Shown piece by piece: positions 1 to 7,380 of a stretch of 11,065 bases of DNA. The stretch covers positions 1-11,065 of the forward strand of contig JASJYE010000050.1 of NCBI GenBank assembly GCA_030123645.1, in the 5' to 3' direction. The position numbers and the translations under genes were made by a program. How positions within the stretch are numbered: position 1 is the first letter of the stretch; each line of letters starts with the position of its first letter. The DNA comes from Candidatus Hydrogenedentota bacterium (lineage in GTDB: Bacteria > Hydrogenedentota > Hydrogenedentia > Hydrogenedentales > GCA-2746185). Under the pieces are notes generated by a model. That model did no database searches and was not told where the DNA came from. It saw only the letters and a program-made list of their open reading frames with translations.

Positions 1-20
1 TCGAGAGGCAGGACATCGCA

Positions 21-1466
21 TTGAATCAGAACCAGACAAATCCGGCCCGTTGGGAGGGCCTGCATGAAGTTGTGCGGATGGCGTGGCCCATCATGTTGGG
101 GGCTATGTCATGGGTAATCATGGACTTCGTGGACAAGATCTTCGTTTCGCGGCTTGGCGTGGACAATCTGGCGGCGATAGGCTCGGCTGGAATTTGGGCG
201 TACACGCTCGGCGTGTTCTTTGTCGGGATTGCAGGCTGCGTCAGCACCTTTTCGGCCCAGAGCCTGGGGCGCGGCAACCGGGAAAACTGTTCGCGCTTTG
301 CCTGGCAGGGAATCTATATTTCGATCGCGGCCAGCAGCATGGTGTTGCTCATATGGCCGCTCTCCCAGCCGCTGTTCGAGCGGATGGGGCATGCGCCGGA
401 AGTGGTCGAACTCGAGCTGACCTATTTCCGCATCCGCGTGCTTGGCTTCGCTTTCATCGCATGGCAGGCGGCACTGGCAGGGTTCTTTCAATCGATCAAC
501 CGGCCGATCATTCCGATGTACGCGGCACTGGCGGCTAACGTTACGAACGTCGTTCTGGATTATGTGCTGATTTTCGGTAAGCTGGGGGCGCCCGCGCTCG
601 GGATCGCCGGCGCGGCGATCGCCACGGTAGTCTCCATCGCATTTCAAGCGGTGTTGTTGCAGGCCATCTTCATGGGAAAGGCGGTGGATCGTGAATACGG
701 CTCGCGGCGCACCTGGAGATTCGATTGGGTCAAGATGCGCGATCTATTCGCGATCGGATGGCCTTCGGGCGTCTCGGGCTTTCTGGATGTTGCGAGCTGG
801 TCCATCTTCACCAGCTTCATCGTGGGCGGGTTCGGAACGGTTCAACTGGCGGCGCATACCGCGGCGATCAGTTTTATGCATTTGACTTTCATTCCGGCCA
901 TGGCACTGGGAATGGCCACTACGCCGATTGTGGGCCGCTGGATAGGGCGTGGCGACATCCGCACTGCGAAGTCGCGCGCCTACACAGCGACCCGGCTTGC
1001 CATCGTTTTCATGGTGATCATAGGAGCGACGCTGGCCATTCTCGGGCCGTATCTGATGCGTGTGTTTAGCAGCGATCCCGAAGTCATTGGCTTAGGGTAT
1101 AGCCTGCTCATTCTCGCGGCCATTTTTGCAGGCTTTGACGCGATAACGATCGTGCTTGCCGGGGCGCTACGCGGGGCGGGAGACACGCGCTGGATGATGA
1201 TCACGCTCAGCATAGGCGCCTATGGCGTAGCGTTGCCATTGGCCTGGCTCTTCGCCCATCCGATGGGACTCGGGGCGCGCGGCGCGTGGATCGGCGAGAC
1301 GATCTACATTATCTTGCTCAGCGGGGTATTCTTGAAGCGCTTCCACGGGGAGGCCTGGCGCGACATCCGAATTTTCTCGGAAGATCGCTTGCCGGAGCCT
1401 CAACTGGCCGCGGCTTCGGAGGCCATGGCGGACGAGTCCGAGCAGGGCGATACGACGACTCGCTAA
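21..1466 (+). CDS. MATE family efflux transporter (multidrug/Na+ or H+ antiporter)
   Basis: This is an integral inner-membrane protein of 481 residues, the usual length for the MATE family, which exports cationic drugs or metabolites in exchange for H+ or Na+. About twelve hydrophobic segments run through residues 15-440 in two similar halves. Family-typical stretches include VDKIFVSRLG (37-46), ALGIAGAAIATV (192-203), the NVVLDYVLIFG segment (176-186) and GALRGAGDTRW (381-391). The last 40 or so residues are polar and acidic, and probably cytoplasmic. The start is TTG at 21, followed by MNQNQTNPARW, with a modest purine-rich AGAGG/AGG stretch just upstream. The frame stays open to the window edge, so an upstream start cannot be excluded. 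A gap of 150 bases separates it from rpsB, so it is probably not part of that operon. The family is sure, but the substrate and coupling ion cannot be told from sequence. Confidence 0.93.
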   Translation: MNQNQTNPARWEGLHEVVRMAWPIMLGAMSWVIMDFVDKIFVSRLGVDNLAAIGSAGIWAYTLGVFFVGIAGCVSTFSAQSLGRGNRENCSRFAWQGIYISIAASSMVLLIWPLSQPLFERMGHAPEVVELELTYFRIRVLGFAFIAWQAALAGFFQSINRPIIPMYAALAANVTNVVLDYVLIFGKLGAPALGIAGAAIATVVSIAFQAVLLQAIFMGKAVDREYGSRRTWRFDWVKMRDLFAIGWPSGVSGFLDVASWSIFTSFIVGGFGTVQLAAHTAAISFMHLTFIPAMALGMATTPIVGRWIGRGDIRTAKSRAYTATRLAIVFMVIIGATLAILGPYLMRVFSSDPEVIGLGYSLLILAAIFAGFDAITIVLAGALRGAGDTRWMMITLSIGAYGVALPLAWLFAHPMGLGARGAWIGETIYIILLSGVFLKRFHGEAWRDIRIFSEDRLPEPQLAAASEAMADESEQGDTTTR

Positions 1467-1470
1467 GCCC

Positions 1471-1499
1471 TAATTTGTGCCATTTAGTGCACATATGCT
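1471..1499 (+). promoter_or_regulatory. Weak sigma70-like promoter candidate upstream of rpsB
   Basis: A TATGCT hexamer (1494-1499, 4 of 6 matches to TATAAT) lies 17 bases downstream of TAATTT (1471-1476), which is a poor -35 box. The better-looking TTGTGC (1475-1480) is only 13 bases away. A transcript starting near 1506 would carry a leader of about 110 bases before rpsB. The placement fits: it follows the MATE stop directly, in the only AT-richer patch of the gap, ahead of a gene cluster that normally has a strong promoter of its own. The call rests mainly on position. Confidence 0.25.
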
Positions 1500-1533
1500 A
1501 CTCTCCGTCGATTTTCATGTTGCAGGGACCCCA

Positions 1534-1587
1534 TGCATGCACCGGTTCGGGTGCTCGGCGAAGGCCGGGTTGTGCCGGGCGGGGCCC
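1534..1587 (+). promoter_or_regulatory. Structured 5' leader of rpsB (possible autoregulatory region)
   Basis: The gap before rpsB holds several short inverted repeats: the palindrome TGCATGCA (1534-1541), a 5-bp stem GCACC/GGTGC (1539-1543 with 1550-1554, six-base loop), and GGGC/GCCC (1577-1580 with 1584-1587, three-base loop). In several bacteria the rpsB leader RNA binds S2 and shuts down its own translation, so a structured leader is expected here. I cannot match these stems to a known rpsB leader family. In such GC-rich DNA short stems also arise by chance. Confidence 0.25.
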
Positions 1588-1616
1588 TGGAGTCGAACCC
1601 AAACAGGAGAAGGTCT

Positions 1617-2540
1617 ATGGCAACGATCACCATGAAACAGCTTTTGGAGTCCGGGATCCATTTCGGGCACCAAACACGCCGCTGGAATCCGAAGATGGGG
1701 CGCTACATCTTCGGGGAGCGCCACGGGATCTACATCATCGATCTCCAGAAGACGCTTCGGCAATTACGGCGGGCGTACATCACTGTGCGCGATAGTGTCG
1801 CCGAGGGCGGCGCCGTGCTGTTTGTAGGCACGAAGAAACAGGCCCGCGAATCCGTCCAGGAACAGGCGGAACGATGCGGCATGTATTACGTCAACAACCG
1901 TTGGCTCGGCGGCACGCTCACGAACTGGCAGACGATTCAGAACAGCATTTCGAAACTCATCAACCTCCAGGAAATGGAGGCCGCGGGGAAGTTCGAGCAG
2001 TTCAAGAAGAAAGAGGCGATTAGTCTGCGCAAGAAATGCGAGAAACTGGATAAAAACCTGGCCGGAATCAAAAACATGGCCGGGCCTCCAACGATTATGT
2101 TTGTGGTCGATTCGCACCGGGAAACCATCGCGGTCCGCGAGGCCGAGCGCCTGGGCATTACGAGCATCGCGATCTGCGACACGAACAGCGATCCGGATGA
2201 GGTCACGATTCCCATTCCAGGGAACGACGACGCGATTCGCGCGATCAATCTGTTTTGCACGATCATCGCCGATGCCGCGATCGAGGGGCGCATGCAGTAC
2301 GAGAAGCAGCAGGAAGAGGAAGCTGCGAAAGCCGCAGCCGAAGCCGCGAAGGCGGTCAAATCCGCTAAGGTCGCCCGGCAACAGGCGAAGGCAGGCGAGC
2401 TCGACGAAGAGGCCTCTGAGGCGGAGTCCGCCGATGGCGCCGCTGAAGCGGAAGCGCCTGCGCCTGCACCTGAGAAGGCCGCGCCTGCGGATTCCGGCCA
2501 GGAAGAATCGGAAGACCTCGCGAAAGCGCCGGAAGCCTGA
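1617..2540 (+). CDS. rpsB: 30S ribosomal protein S2
   Basis: S2 is a small-subunit protein needed late in 30S assembly; it helps recruit S1 and position mRNA. The product has 307 residues, clearly longer than the usual 230-260. The conserved core is complete: LLESGIHFGHQTRRWNPKM (9-27), the VGTKKQA stretch (70-76), NRWLGGTLTN (94-103), the helical coiled-coil insert (about 105-150), and CDTNSDPD (187-194). After about residue 228 comes a tail of roughly 79 residues rich in Ala, Glu, Lys and Pro. The start is ATG 1617, because AGGAGAAGG (1605-1613) is well spaced and translation begins MATITMKQLLESG, as in the family. The frame is open back to an ATG at 1533, but those 28 codons are not S2-like. 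It is the first gene of the rpsB-tsf-pyrH-frr-uppS-cdsA cluster. Confidence 0.98.
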   Translation: MATITMKQLLESGIHFGHQTRRWNPKMGRYIFGERHGIYIIDLQKTLRQLRRAYITVRDSVAEGGAVLFVGTKKQARESVQEQAERCGMYYVNNRWLGGTLTNWQTIQNSISKLINLQEMEAAGKFEQFKKKEAISLRKKCEKLDKNLAGIKNMAGPPTIMFVVDSHRETIAVREAERLGITSIAICDTNSDPDEVTIPIPGNDDAIRAINLFCTIIADAAIEGRMQYEKQQEEEAAKAAAEAAKAVKSAKVARQQAKAGELDEEASEAESADGAAEAEAPAPAPEKAAPADSGQEESEDLAKAPEA

Positions 2541-2603
2541 CGCGTTTCGTTCGTACTACCCCTTTTTGCGGCCCAGAGGAAACCTAGGGAGCACAATCGC
2601 GGT

Positions 2604-3266
2604 ATGAGCATTTCGGCAGCAGACGTAAAAGAGCTCCGCGAGATTACTGGCGCGGGCATGATGGATTGCAAGACGGCCCTCAATGAGTGCGGTGGGGACA
2701 AGGAAAAAGCGAAGACATGGCTGCGCGAGAAGGGCATGGCAAGTGCGGCCAAGCGCGCGGGCCGGGTCGCGGCCGAGGGTGCGGTGTGTTCGTACATTCA
2801 TATGGGCGGGAAAATCGGCGTGCTGGTGGAGATCAACTGCGAAACCGATTTTGTCGCCAGAGGCGAAAAGTTTCAGGAAATGTGCAAGAACATCTGCCTG
2901 CAAATTTGCTCCGCCGCTCCGCGGTGGGTCCGGCGGGAAGACGTGCCCGCGGACGTCATCGAGGCGGAGAAGCAGATTTACATCAAGCAGATGCCGGACA
3001 GTGGCAAGCCGGAGAAGATTCTCGAAAAGATCGCTGAGGGCAAGCTTGGCAAGTTCTACGAGGAAAGTTGCCTGCTCGAGCAGCCTTTTGTCAAGGAGCC
3101 CAAAACGAAGGTCGGAGACCTGATTAAGGAGCTCAGCGGCCAAGTCGGCGAGAAGATCGATGTGCGGCGTTTTGAGCGCTTCCAATTAGGTGAGGGCATC
3201 GAAAAAGTCAAAGTGGATTTTGCGGAGGAAGTCGCCCAGGCGGTCGCCGAAAGCAAAGGAAACTGA
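2604..3266 (+). CDS. tsf: Elongation factor Ts (short form)
   Basis: EF-Ts is the nucleotide exchange factor that releases GDP from EF-Tu in the cytoplasm. The product has 220 residues, against about 283 in E. coli, so it is the compact form with a reduced core, as in Thermus and many other phyla. An N-terminal UBA-like domain (about 4-54) includes ELREITGAGMMDCKTAL. The EF-Tu-contacting motif TDFV is at 81-84 (NCETDFVAR). A core segment carries KPEKILEKIAEGKLGKFY (135-152) and CLLEQPF (156-162). The C-terminal helix (GEGIEKVKVDFAEEVA) is present, unlike in the shortest forms. ATG 2604 is preceded by AGGGAG (2586-2591) with a long spacing of 12 bases. It lies 63 bases after rpsB and 5 before pyrH, so it is probably cotranscribed with both. 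Confidence 0.97.
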   Translation: MSISAADVKELREITGAGMMDCKTALNECGGDKEKAKTWLREKGMASAAKRAGRVAAEGAVCSYIHMGGKIGVLVEINCETDFVARGEKFQEMCKNICLQICSAAPRWVRREDVPADVIEAEKQIYIKQMPDSGKPEKILEKIAEGKLGKFYEESCLLEQPFVKEPKTKVGDLIKELSGQVGEKIDVRRFERFQLGEGIEKVKVDFAEEVAQAVAESKGN

Positions 3267-3271
3267 TTCAT

Positions 3272-3991
3272 TTGTCTAAGCCCGCGTACAAGCGAATCCT
3301 GCTGAAGTTGAGCGGGGAGGCTCTCCAGGGAAGCCGGCAAAGTGGTATCGATTTCGATGCGGTGGGGTCGCTTTGTGACGAGCTGAAGCAGGTGCGCGAG
3401 CTGGGGGTCGAAGTCGGCCTCGTCGTCGGCGGGGGCAATATCTTCCGCGGCTCTGTCGGATTGAAATCGGGGCTGGATAAACCTACGGGCGATTACATGG
3501 GCATGCTGGCGACTATCATTAATGCCCTCGCGCTCCAGAGTGGGCTTGAGGCGCGCGGCGTGGCTTCGCGCGTCCTGACGGCCATTGAGGTTCCGCCCGT
3601 CGCTGAGCCTTACATCCGCCGGCGGGCGGTCCGGCATCTGGAGAAGGAGCGTCTCGTCATTTTTGGGGCCGGTACCGGCAATCCGTTTTTCACAACGGAT
3701 ACGGCGGCGGCCCTGCGGGCAAGCGAAATTGGCGCCGAGATGCTCTTCAAGGCGACGAAAGTGGACGGCATCTACGATTGCGACCCGCTTTCCAATGCGG
3801 ATGCGAAGCGCTATGATGAACTGAGCTACACCGAAGTGCTGTCGCGAAATCTCGGTGTCATGGACGCCACGGCGATTTCTCTGTGCCGGGAAAACCGGCT
3901 GCCGATCTTGGTTTTTGATTCGACGAAGCCCGGCAACATCTTGAAGGCTCTGCAAGGCGAGAACATCGGGACTTTAGTCCGGGGAGGGTGA
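3272..3991 (+). CDS. pyrH: Uridylate kinase (UMP kinase)
   Basis: This enzyme phosphorylates UMP to UDP with ATP, the step that commits uridylate to UTP, CTP and UDP-sugar synthesis. It is the bacterial hexameric type of the amino-acid kinase fold, unrelated to eukaryotic UMP/CMP kinases. At 239 residues it has the family length. Visible motifs are KRILLKLSGEALQG (7-20), GGGNIFRG (53-60), DYMGMLAT (74-81), GAGTGNPFFTTDTAAALRA (132-150) and KVDGIYDCDP (163-172). These form the phosphate, UMP and ATP sites. The start is TTG 3272, giving MSKPAYKRILLK; AAAGGA (3255-3260) lies 11 bases upstream, and no ATG fits the family N-terminus. The gaps are 5 bases to tsf and 4 to frr, so translation is probably coupled. 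Confidence 0.98.
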   Translation: MSKPAYKRILLKLSGEALQGSRQSGIDFDAVGSLCDELKQVRELGVEVGLVVGGGNIFRGSVGLKSGLDKPTGDYMGMLATIINALALQSGLEARGVASRVLTAIEVPPVAEPYIRRRAVRHLEKERLVIFGAGTGNPFFTTDTAAALRASEIGAEMLFKATKVDGIYDCDPLSNADAKRYDELSYTEVLSRNLGVMDATAISLCRENRLPILVFDSTKPGNILKALQGENIGTLVRGG

Positions 3992-3995
3992 CACG

Positions 3996-4553
3996 GTGGA
4001 TCACGAAGCCCTAAAGGAAGCGCACGAGAAGATGGACAAAAGCCTCACGGCCTTCCAGAACGAAATCTCCCACATCCGGACGGGCAGGGCGTCAACGGGG
4101 CTTGTGGACTCGATTGAGGTCGAGGTCTACGGCCAGAAGATGAAGATCAACGAGCTGGCGACGACGGCCGTTCCGGAGCCGCGCATGATCACGGTTCAGC
4201 CGTGGGACAAGAGCAATGCGGCCGCAATCGAGAAGGCCATTCTGAAATCGCCCCTCGAGGTCAACCCGTCCAACGACGGTAACGTGATTCGAGTGCCGCT
4301 GCCGGAACTGAGCGAAGAACGGCGCAAAGAATACGTGAAGCTCATCGGGAAATTGGCCGAGGAGGCCCGCGTGTCGGTGCGTAATATCCGGCGCCATGAA
4401 GTCGAGGTGATTAAGAAGCAGCAGAAGAAAGGTGATATTCCTGAGGACGATGCACACAAGCTCACCGACGCTATTCAGAAGGTCACGGACGAGTTCGTCG
4501 GCAAGATCGACTCGGCGTTCAAGGCCAAAGAATCGGAGATTATGGAAGTATGA
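3996..4553 (+). CDS. frr: Ribosome recycling factor
   Basis: RRF acts with EF-G after termination to split the 70S ribosome and free it from mRNA. At 185 residues it has the exact family length. The long three-helix-bundle domain is formed by residues 1-30 and about 105-185, and the small beta domain lies between. Hallmarks are HIRTGRAST (26-34), the VEVYGQKMKINELA stretch (42-55), QPWDKS (68-73), NPSNDGNVIRVPLPELSEERR (split over 90-110) and RNIRRHE (129-135). The start is GTG 3996, with a very good GGGGAGGG (3981-3988) seven bases upstream that overlaps the end of pyrH. It lies 4 bases after pyrH, in the order found in most bacteria. The next gap, to uppS, is longer (69 bases). Confidence 0.98.
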   Translation: MDHEALKEAHEKMDKSLTAFQNEISHIRTGRASTGLVDSIEVEVYGQKMKINELATTAVPEPRMITVQPWDKSNAAAIEKAILKSPLEVNPSNDGNVIRVPLPELSEERRKEYVKLIGKLAEEARVSVRNIRRHEVEVIKKQQKKGDIPEDDAHKLTDAIQKVTDEFVGKIDSAFKAKESEIMEV

Positions 4554-4622
4554 CCGCACGGTCGCTCTAACGTGGAAGGGGGCTGTCCGCGGTCTTATTT
4601 CTCAACGGGGCCGGAGTCGTCT

Positions 4623-5369
4623 TTGAGCACCTCGAAAAATACGGATGCCTTGGAACCGAAACGGCTGCCTCGTCACGTGGCGGTAATCATGGACGGGAAC
4701 GGCCGCTGGGCGAAGAAGCACGGCGTGACGCGTTTGCGGGGCCACGAGGCGGGCGCGAAAGCCGTACGCGCCGTTATCGAGGCCTGCCGCGCGATCGGGG
4801 GCATCGAGACGCTGACACTATACGCGTTCTCCTCGGAAAATTGGCGCAGGTCAAAGACGGAAGTCTCGGGACTGTTCAGACTGTTGAGCAAGTATATCCG
4901 GCTTGAACTTGATAATCTGAACGCCGAAGACATTCGCGTTGTGTTTATCGGCCAAACGAAAGGGTTGCCGAAAAGGGTAATCGCGGACCTCGAGGAGAGC
5001 CGCGAACTGACGAAGAACAATCGGTCGATGCAAGTAAATTTTGCGGTGAACTATGGCGCGCGCGCGGAAATCGCCGATGCGTGCCGCGCAGTGGCGGAAG
5101 AGGTGAAGGCGGGCCGTCTGCAAACGACGAATATTGATGAGGAGAGCGTGGCGAGGCACCTCTATGACCCGTCCTCTCGCGACCTCGATCTAGTGATCCG
5201 CACGGCTGGGGAGATGCGTTTGAGCAATTTCATGTTGTGGCAGGCGTCATACGCAGAGATCGTTGTTACGCGCACGTTGTGGCCCGATTTCCGGAAGCGG
5301 CATCTCTACAGCGCCCTGCGCGAGTACCAGGCAAGGACACGCAAATTCGGCGGGCGGCGCGGGCGATGA
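4623..5369 (+). CDS. uppS: Isoprenyl transferase (undecaprenyl diphosphate synthase)
   Basis: This cytoplasmic, membrane-associated cis-prenyltransferase adds isopentenyl units to farnesyl diphosphate to make undecaprenyl diphosphate, the lipid carrier for peptidoglycan and other glycans. I chose TTG 4623 because GGAG (4613-4616) lies six bases upstream, and the resulting 248 residues match the family length. A GTG at 4572 in the same frame would give 265 residues but has no ribosome binding site and adds 17 atypical residues. Motifs by this numbering: HVAVIMDGNGRWA (18-30, with the catalytic Asp24 that binds Mg2+), RGHEAGAKAV (39-48), LTLYAFSSENWRR (64-76), and the IPP-binding RTAGEMRLSNF (193-203) followed by LWQASYAE. 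The stop overlaps the cdsA start (ATGA). Confidence 0.95.
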   Translation: MSTSKNTDALEPKRLPRHVAVIMDGNGRWAKKHGVTRLRGHEAGAKAVRAVIEACRAIGGIETLTLYAFSSENWRRSKTEVSGLFRLLSKYIRLELDNLNAEDIRVVFIGQTKGLPKRVIADLEESRELTKNNRSMQVNFAVNYGARAEIADACRAVAEEVKAGRLQTTNIDEESVARHLYDPSSRDLDLVIRTAGEMRLSNFMLWQASYAEIVVTRTLWPDFRKRHLYSALREYQARTRKFGGRRGR

Positions 5370-6193
5370 CCGTCGGCGGAAGCGGCCTTTTGACGCGCTG
5401 GATCACGGCCCTGGCCGTGCTTTCAGGCGTGCTCGCACTGATTTGGGTCCCGGGGCTTCATTGGGGGCTGACACTCTTTGTGGCGTTTATCGCCGGCGTC
5501 GCTCTCTACGAGTACTATGGCCTCGCCTTGAAGACGGGTGCGCAGCCTCAGGTCGTGGGAGGGATTGCCACCGGGGTGGCGGTGGTCCTCAGCGGGTATT
5601 TCGGCGAGCCGATGTACACCAACGCGGCCTTGATGGCGGCGATCGTCATTGTGGCCTTCCTGCACGTGACGCACCCGCCTCCCAGCGCCGCCGGTATTGC
5701 GTCGTCCGTGTTTGGGACGATCTACGCCGGGTGGTTTCCGGCCCATATCCTTCTGCTTCACGCCATGGAGGGAGAGGGTCCGGGAGTTGTGATGACGCTT
5801 CTCGTCGCCGTGGCCTTAACGGACACAGCGGCCTACTTCGTCGGCAAGAATTTCGGTAGCCGCCCGCTGGCGCCTGTCGTCAGCCCGAAGAAGACGTGGG
5901 AAGGCGCCATAGGCGGATTCGTGTTCGCCGTGCTCGGGATGGCTGTCCTGTGCGGACTTCGGATGGCGACGGACTGGACGGCGCTGCCGGATTGGTCCCT
6001 GCCGCGATATATGCTAAGCGGCGCGGGGGTCTCGGCGGTGGCCCAAGTCGGAGATCTAGTCGCTTCATCGTTTAAGCGTGACGCAGACGTGAAGGACTCC
6101 GGCGGGTTGTTTCCGGGACACGGGGGCGCGCTGGACCGTTGCGACGGGTTCCTTTTCGGCGCACCTGTCCTGTACTATATGGCCGTCCTTTGA
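5366..6193 (+). CDS. cdsA: Phosphatidate cytidylyltransferase (CDP-diacylglycerol synthase)
   Basis: CdsA makes CDP-diacylglycerol from phosphatidic acid and CTP in the inner membrane, the branch point for bacterial phospholipids. The product has 275 residues with about eight hydrophobic segments. The C-terminal family signature is clear: SSFKRDADVKDSGGLFPGHGG (split over 234-254) followed by ALDRCD (255-260), with the metal-binding Asp residues in place. A second conserved patch is LTDTAAYFVGKNFG (151-164) with SPKKTWEGAIGG (173-184). A Cys stands where the signature usually has a larger hydrophobic residue (LDRxD), which is a mild variation. The start is ATG 5366, overlapping the uppS stop by four bases (ATGA), so translation is coupled. 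The frame stays open upstream to 5237, but that stretch overlaps uppS and is not CdsA-like. Confidence 0.97.
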   Translation: MTVGGSGLLTRWITALAVLSGVLALIWVPGLHWGLTLFVAFIAGVALYEYYGLALKTGAQPQVVGGIATGVAVVLSGYFGEPMYTNAALMAAIVIVAFLHVTHPPPSAAGIASSVFGTIYAGWFPAHILLLHAMEGEGPGVVMTLLVAVALTDTAAYFVGKNFGSRPLAPVVSPKKTWEGAIGGFVFAVLGMAVLCGLRMATDWTALPDWSLPRYMLSGAGVSAVAQVGDLVASSFKRDADVKDSGGLFPGHGGALDRCDGFLFGAPVLYYMAVL

Positions 6194-6198
6194 CGCGT

Positions 6199-6223
6199 GA
6201 AGGTCCCGCGCTTAGGCCTTTTT
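6199..6223 (+). terminator. Weak intrinsic terminator candidate after cdsA
   Basis: In the 66-base gap between cdsA and prfB, AAGGTC (6200-6205) can pair with GGCCTT (6215-6220) through one G-U, around a nine-base loop. The stem runs into a short T run (6219-6223). It is short and the T run is interrupted by CC, so at best it would end part of the transcripts. Its position, at the end of the rpsB-cdsA block, is the main argument. Confidence 0.25.
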
Positions 6224-6259
6224 CCTGATTTCTCAACAAGACTAAAGAAGTAACGTGCT

Positions 6260-7369
6260 ATGTATGATGAAGAGACCACTCGATTGAACGGCTTCGCTGA
6301 GCGGCTGGACGAACTGCTGAAGTGCCTGAACGTGGAGGCGACGCAGGAAGAGATCGCGAAGATCGAGTCGCAAATGGCCGCGCCCGATTTCTGGAACAAT
6401 CCCGAAAGCGCGCAAAGTTCGGTGCAGAAGCTCAAAGGGCTGAAGACGACCATAACGGGGCCGGAGAAACTGCGCGCGGAGCTCGAGGACGCACAGGCGC
6501 TGGTCGAGCTCGCGCAGGAAGAGGGCGAAGAATCGATGGGCACGGAGATCACGGAGGAACTCGAGGAACTCGAGGAAAAGCTCATCGAAGTCGAGATGAG
6601 CAGCCTCCTCGGCGATCCGCGGGACCAAAAGAACGCGATCGTCAACATCCATCCCGGCGCAGGCGGCACGGAGTCGTGCGATTGGGCGTCCATGCTCTAC
6701 CGCATGATTGTGCGATTTTGCGAGCGGCGCGAATACAAAGTGGACGTGCTGGACTACCAACCCGGGGAAGAAGCGGGGCTGAAAAGCGCGGCCATCGAGG
6801 TGTCGGGGCCGATGGCCTACGGTTATCTCAAGTCCGAGGCGGGCGTACACCGGCTCGTGCGCATATCGCCGTTTGACGCACAGGGGCGGCGGCACACATC
6901 GTTCGCGGCGGTCGAGGTATTAACCGAGATCGACAAGAACATCGAGATCGAGGTGCGCGAGGAAGACCTCAAGATGGACGTGTTCCGGGCGAGCGGCGCG
7001 GGCGGACAACATGTGAACAAGACCAGCTCGGCGGTACGGCTGACACATTCGCCTACGGGCATCGTCGTGTCGTGCCAAATGGAGCGGTCGCAGCATCGCA
7101 ACCGTGAGCATGCGATAGCGATGCTCAAGGCGAAACTCTACGACATCGAAATGCAAAAGAAAGCTGCCGAACTGGAAGAGCAGCGCGACGGCCAGCAGGA
7201 GGTCGCCTGGGGCAGCCAGATCCGAAGTTATGTGATGCACCCCTATCAGATGATCAAAGACCACCGGACGAACGTCGAAGTCGGCAACGTCGAGAAGATC
7301 ATGGACGGCTATCTCGAACCGTTTATTGAGGGCTATCTGAAATGGAGGCTCGAACAGAAGAGTAATTAG
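6260..7369 (+). CDS. prfB: Peptide chain release factor 2 (no programmed frameshift)
   Basis: RF2 reads UAA and UGA in the ribosomal A site and triggers peptide release. The product has 369 residues, full length. Visible features are the helical N-terminal domain (about 1-110), HPGAGGTESCDWASML (131-146), the codon-reading tripeptide SPF (203-205), which marks RF2 rather than RF1 (PxT), and GGQ (248-250) in RASGAGGQHVNKT, which enters the peptidyl transferase centre. Most bacteria read a UGA by +1 frameshifting near codon 26. Here the equivalent stretch (LLKCLNVEA, 19-27) is one open frame with no CUUUGA-type site. ATG 6260 is fixed by an in-frame TAA at 6251-6253, with a weak AAAGAAG (6244-6250). 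The gene ends in TAG, which RF2 itself does not read. It lies upstream of lysS, as in E. coli. Confidence 0.97.
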   Translation: MYDEETTRLNGFAERLDELLKCLNVEATQEEIAKIESQMAAPDFWNNPESAQSSVQKLKGLKTTITGPEKLRAELEDAQALVELAQEEGEESMGTEITEELEELEEKLIEVEMSSLLGDPRDQKNAIVNIHPGAGGTESCDWASMLYRMIVRFCERREYKVDVLDYQPGEEAGLKSAAIEVSGPMAYGYLKSEAGVHRLVRISPFDAQGRRHTSFAAVEVLTEIDKNIEIEVREEDLKMDVFRASGAGGQHVNKTSSAVRLTHSPTGIVVSCQMERSQHRNREHAIAMLKAKLYDIEMQKKAAELEEQRDGQQEVAWGSQIRSYVMHPYQMIKDHRTNVEVGNVEKIMDGYLEPFIEGYLKWRLEQKSN

Positions 7370-7380
7370 AAGTAGATCGA

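Noticed and set aside
1533..1616. 28-codon N-terminal extension of rpsB from ATG 1533
   Set aside because: The extra residues do not resemble S2, while ATG 1617 has a strong, well-spaced ribosome binding site and the family N-terminus.
1937..2797. Minus-strand open frame of 286 codons opposite rpsB and tsf
   Set aside because: It is serine- and alanine-rich, as expected from the antisense of the Ala/Glu-rich S2 tail, and spans two real genes.
3056..3955. Minus-strand open frame of 299 codons opposite tsf and pyrH
   Set aside because: It covers the ends of two certain genes, has no recognisable domain and no ribosome binding site in context, and is best explained by codon bias of the sense genes.
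4552..4563. Inverted repeat GACCG-CA-CGGTC overlapping the frr stop as a terminator
   Set aside because: The stem is only 4-5 bp with too small a loop and no T run, and transcription must continue into uppS.
5237..5365. 43-codon N-terminal extension of cdsA
   Set aside because: It overlaps the conserved C-terminal part of uppS in another frame and is Arg-rich and unlike CdsA. The ATGA junction at 5366 is the normal coupled start.
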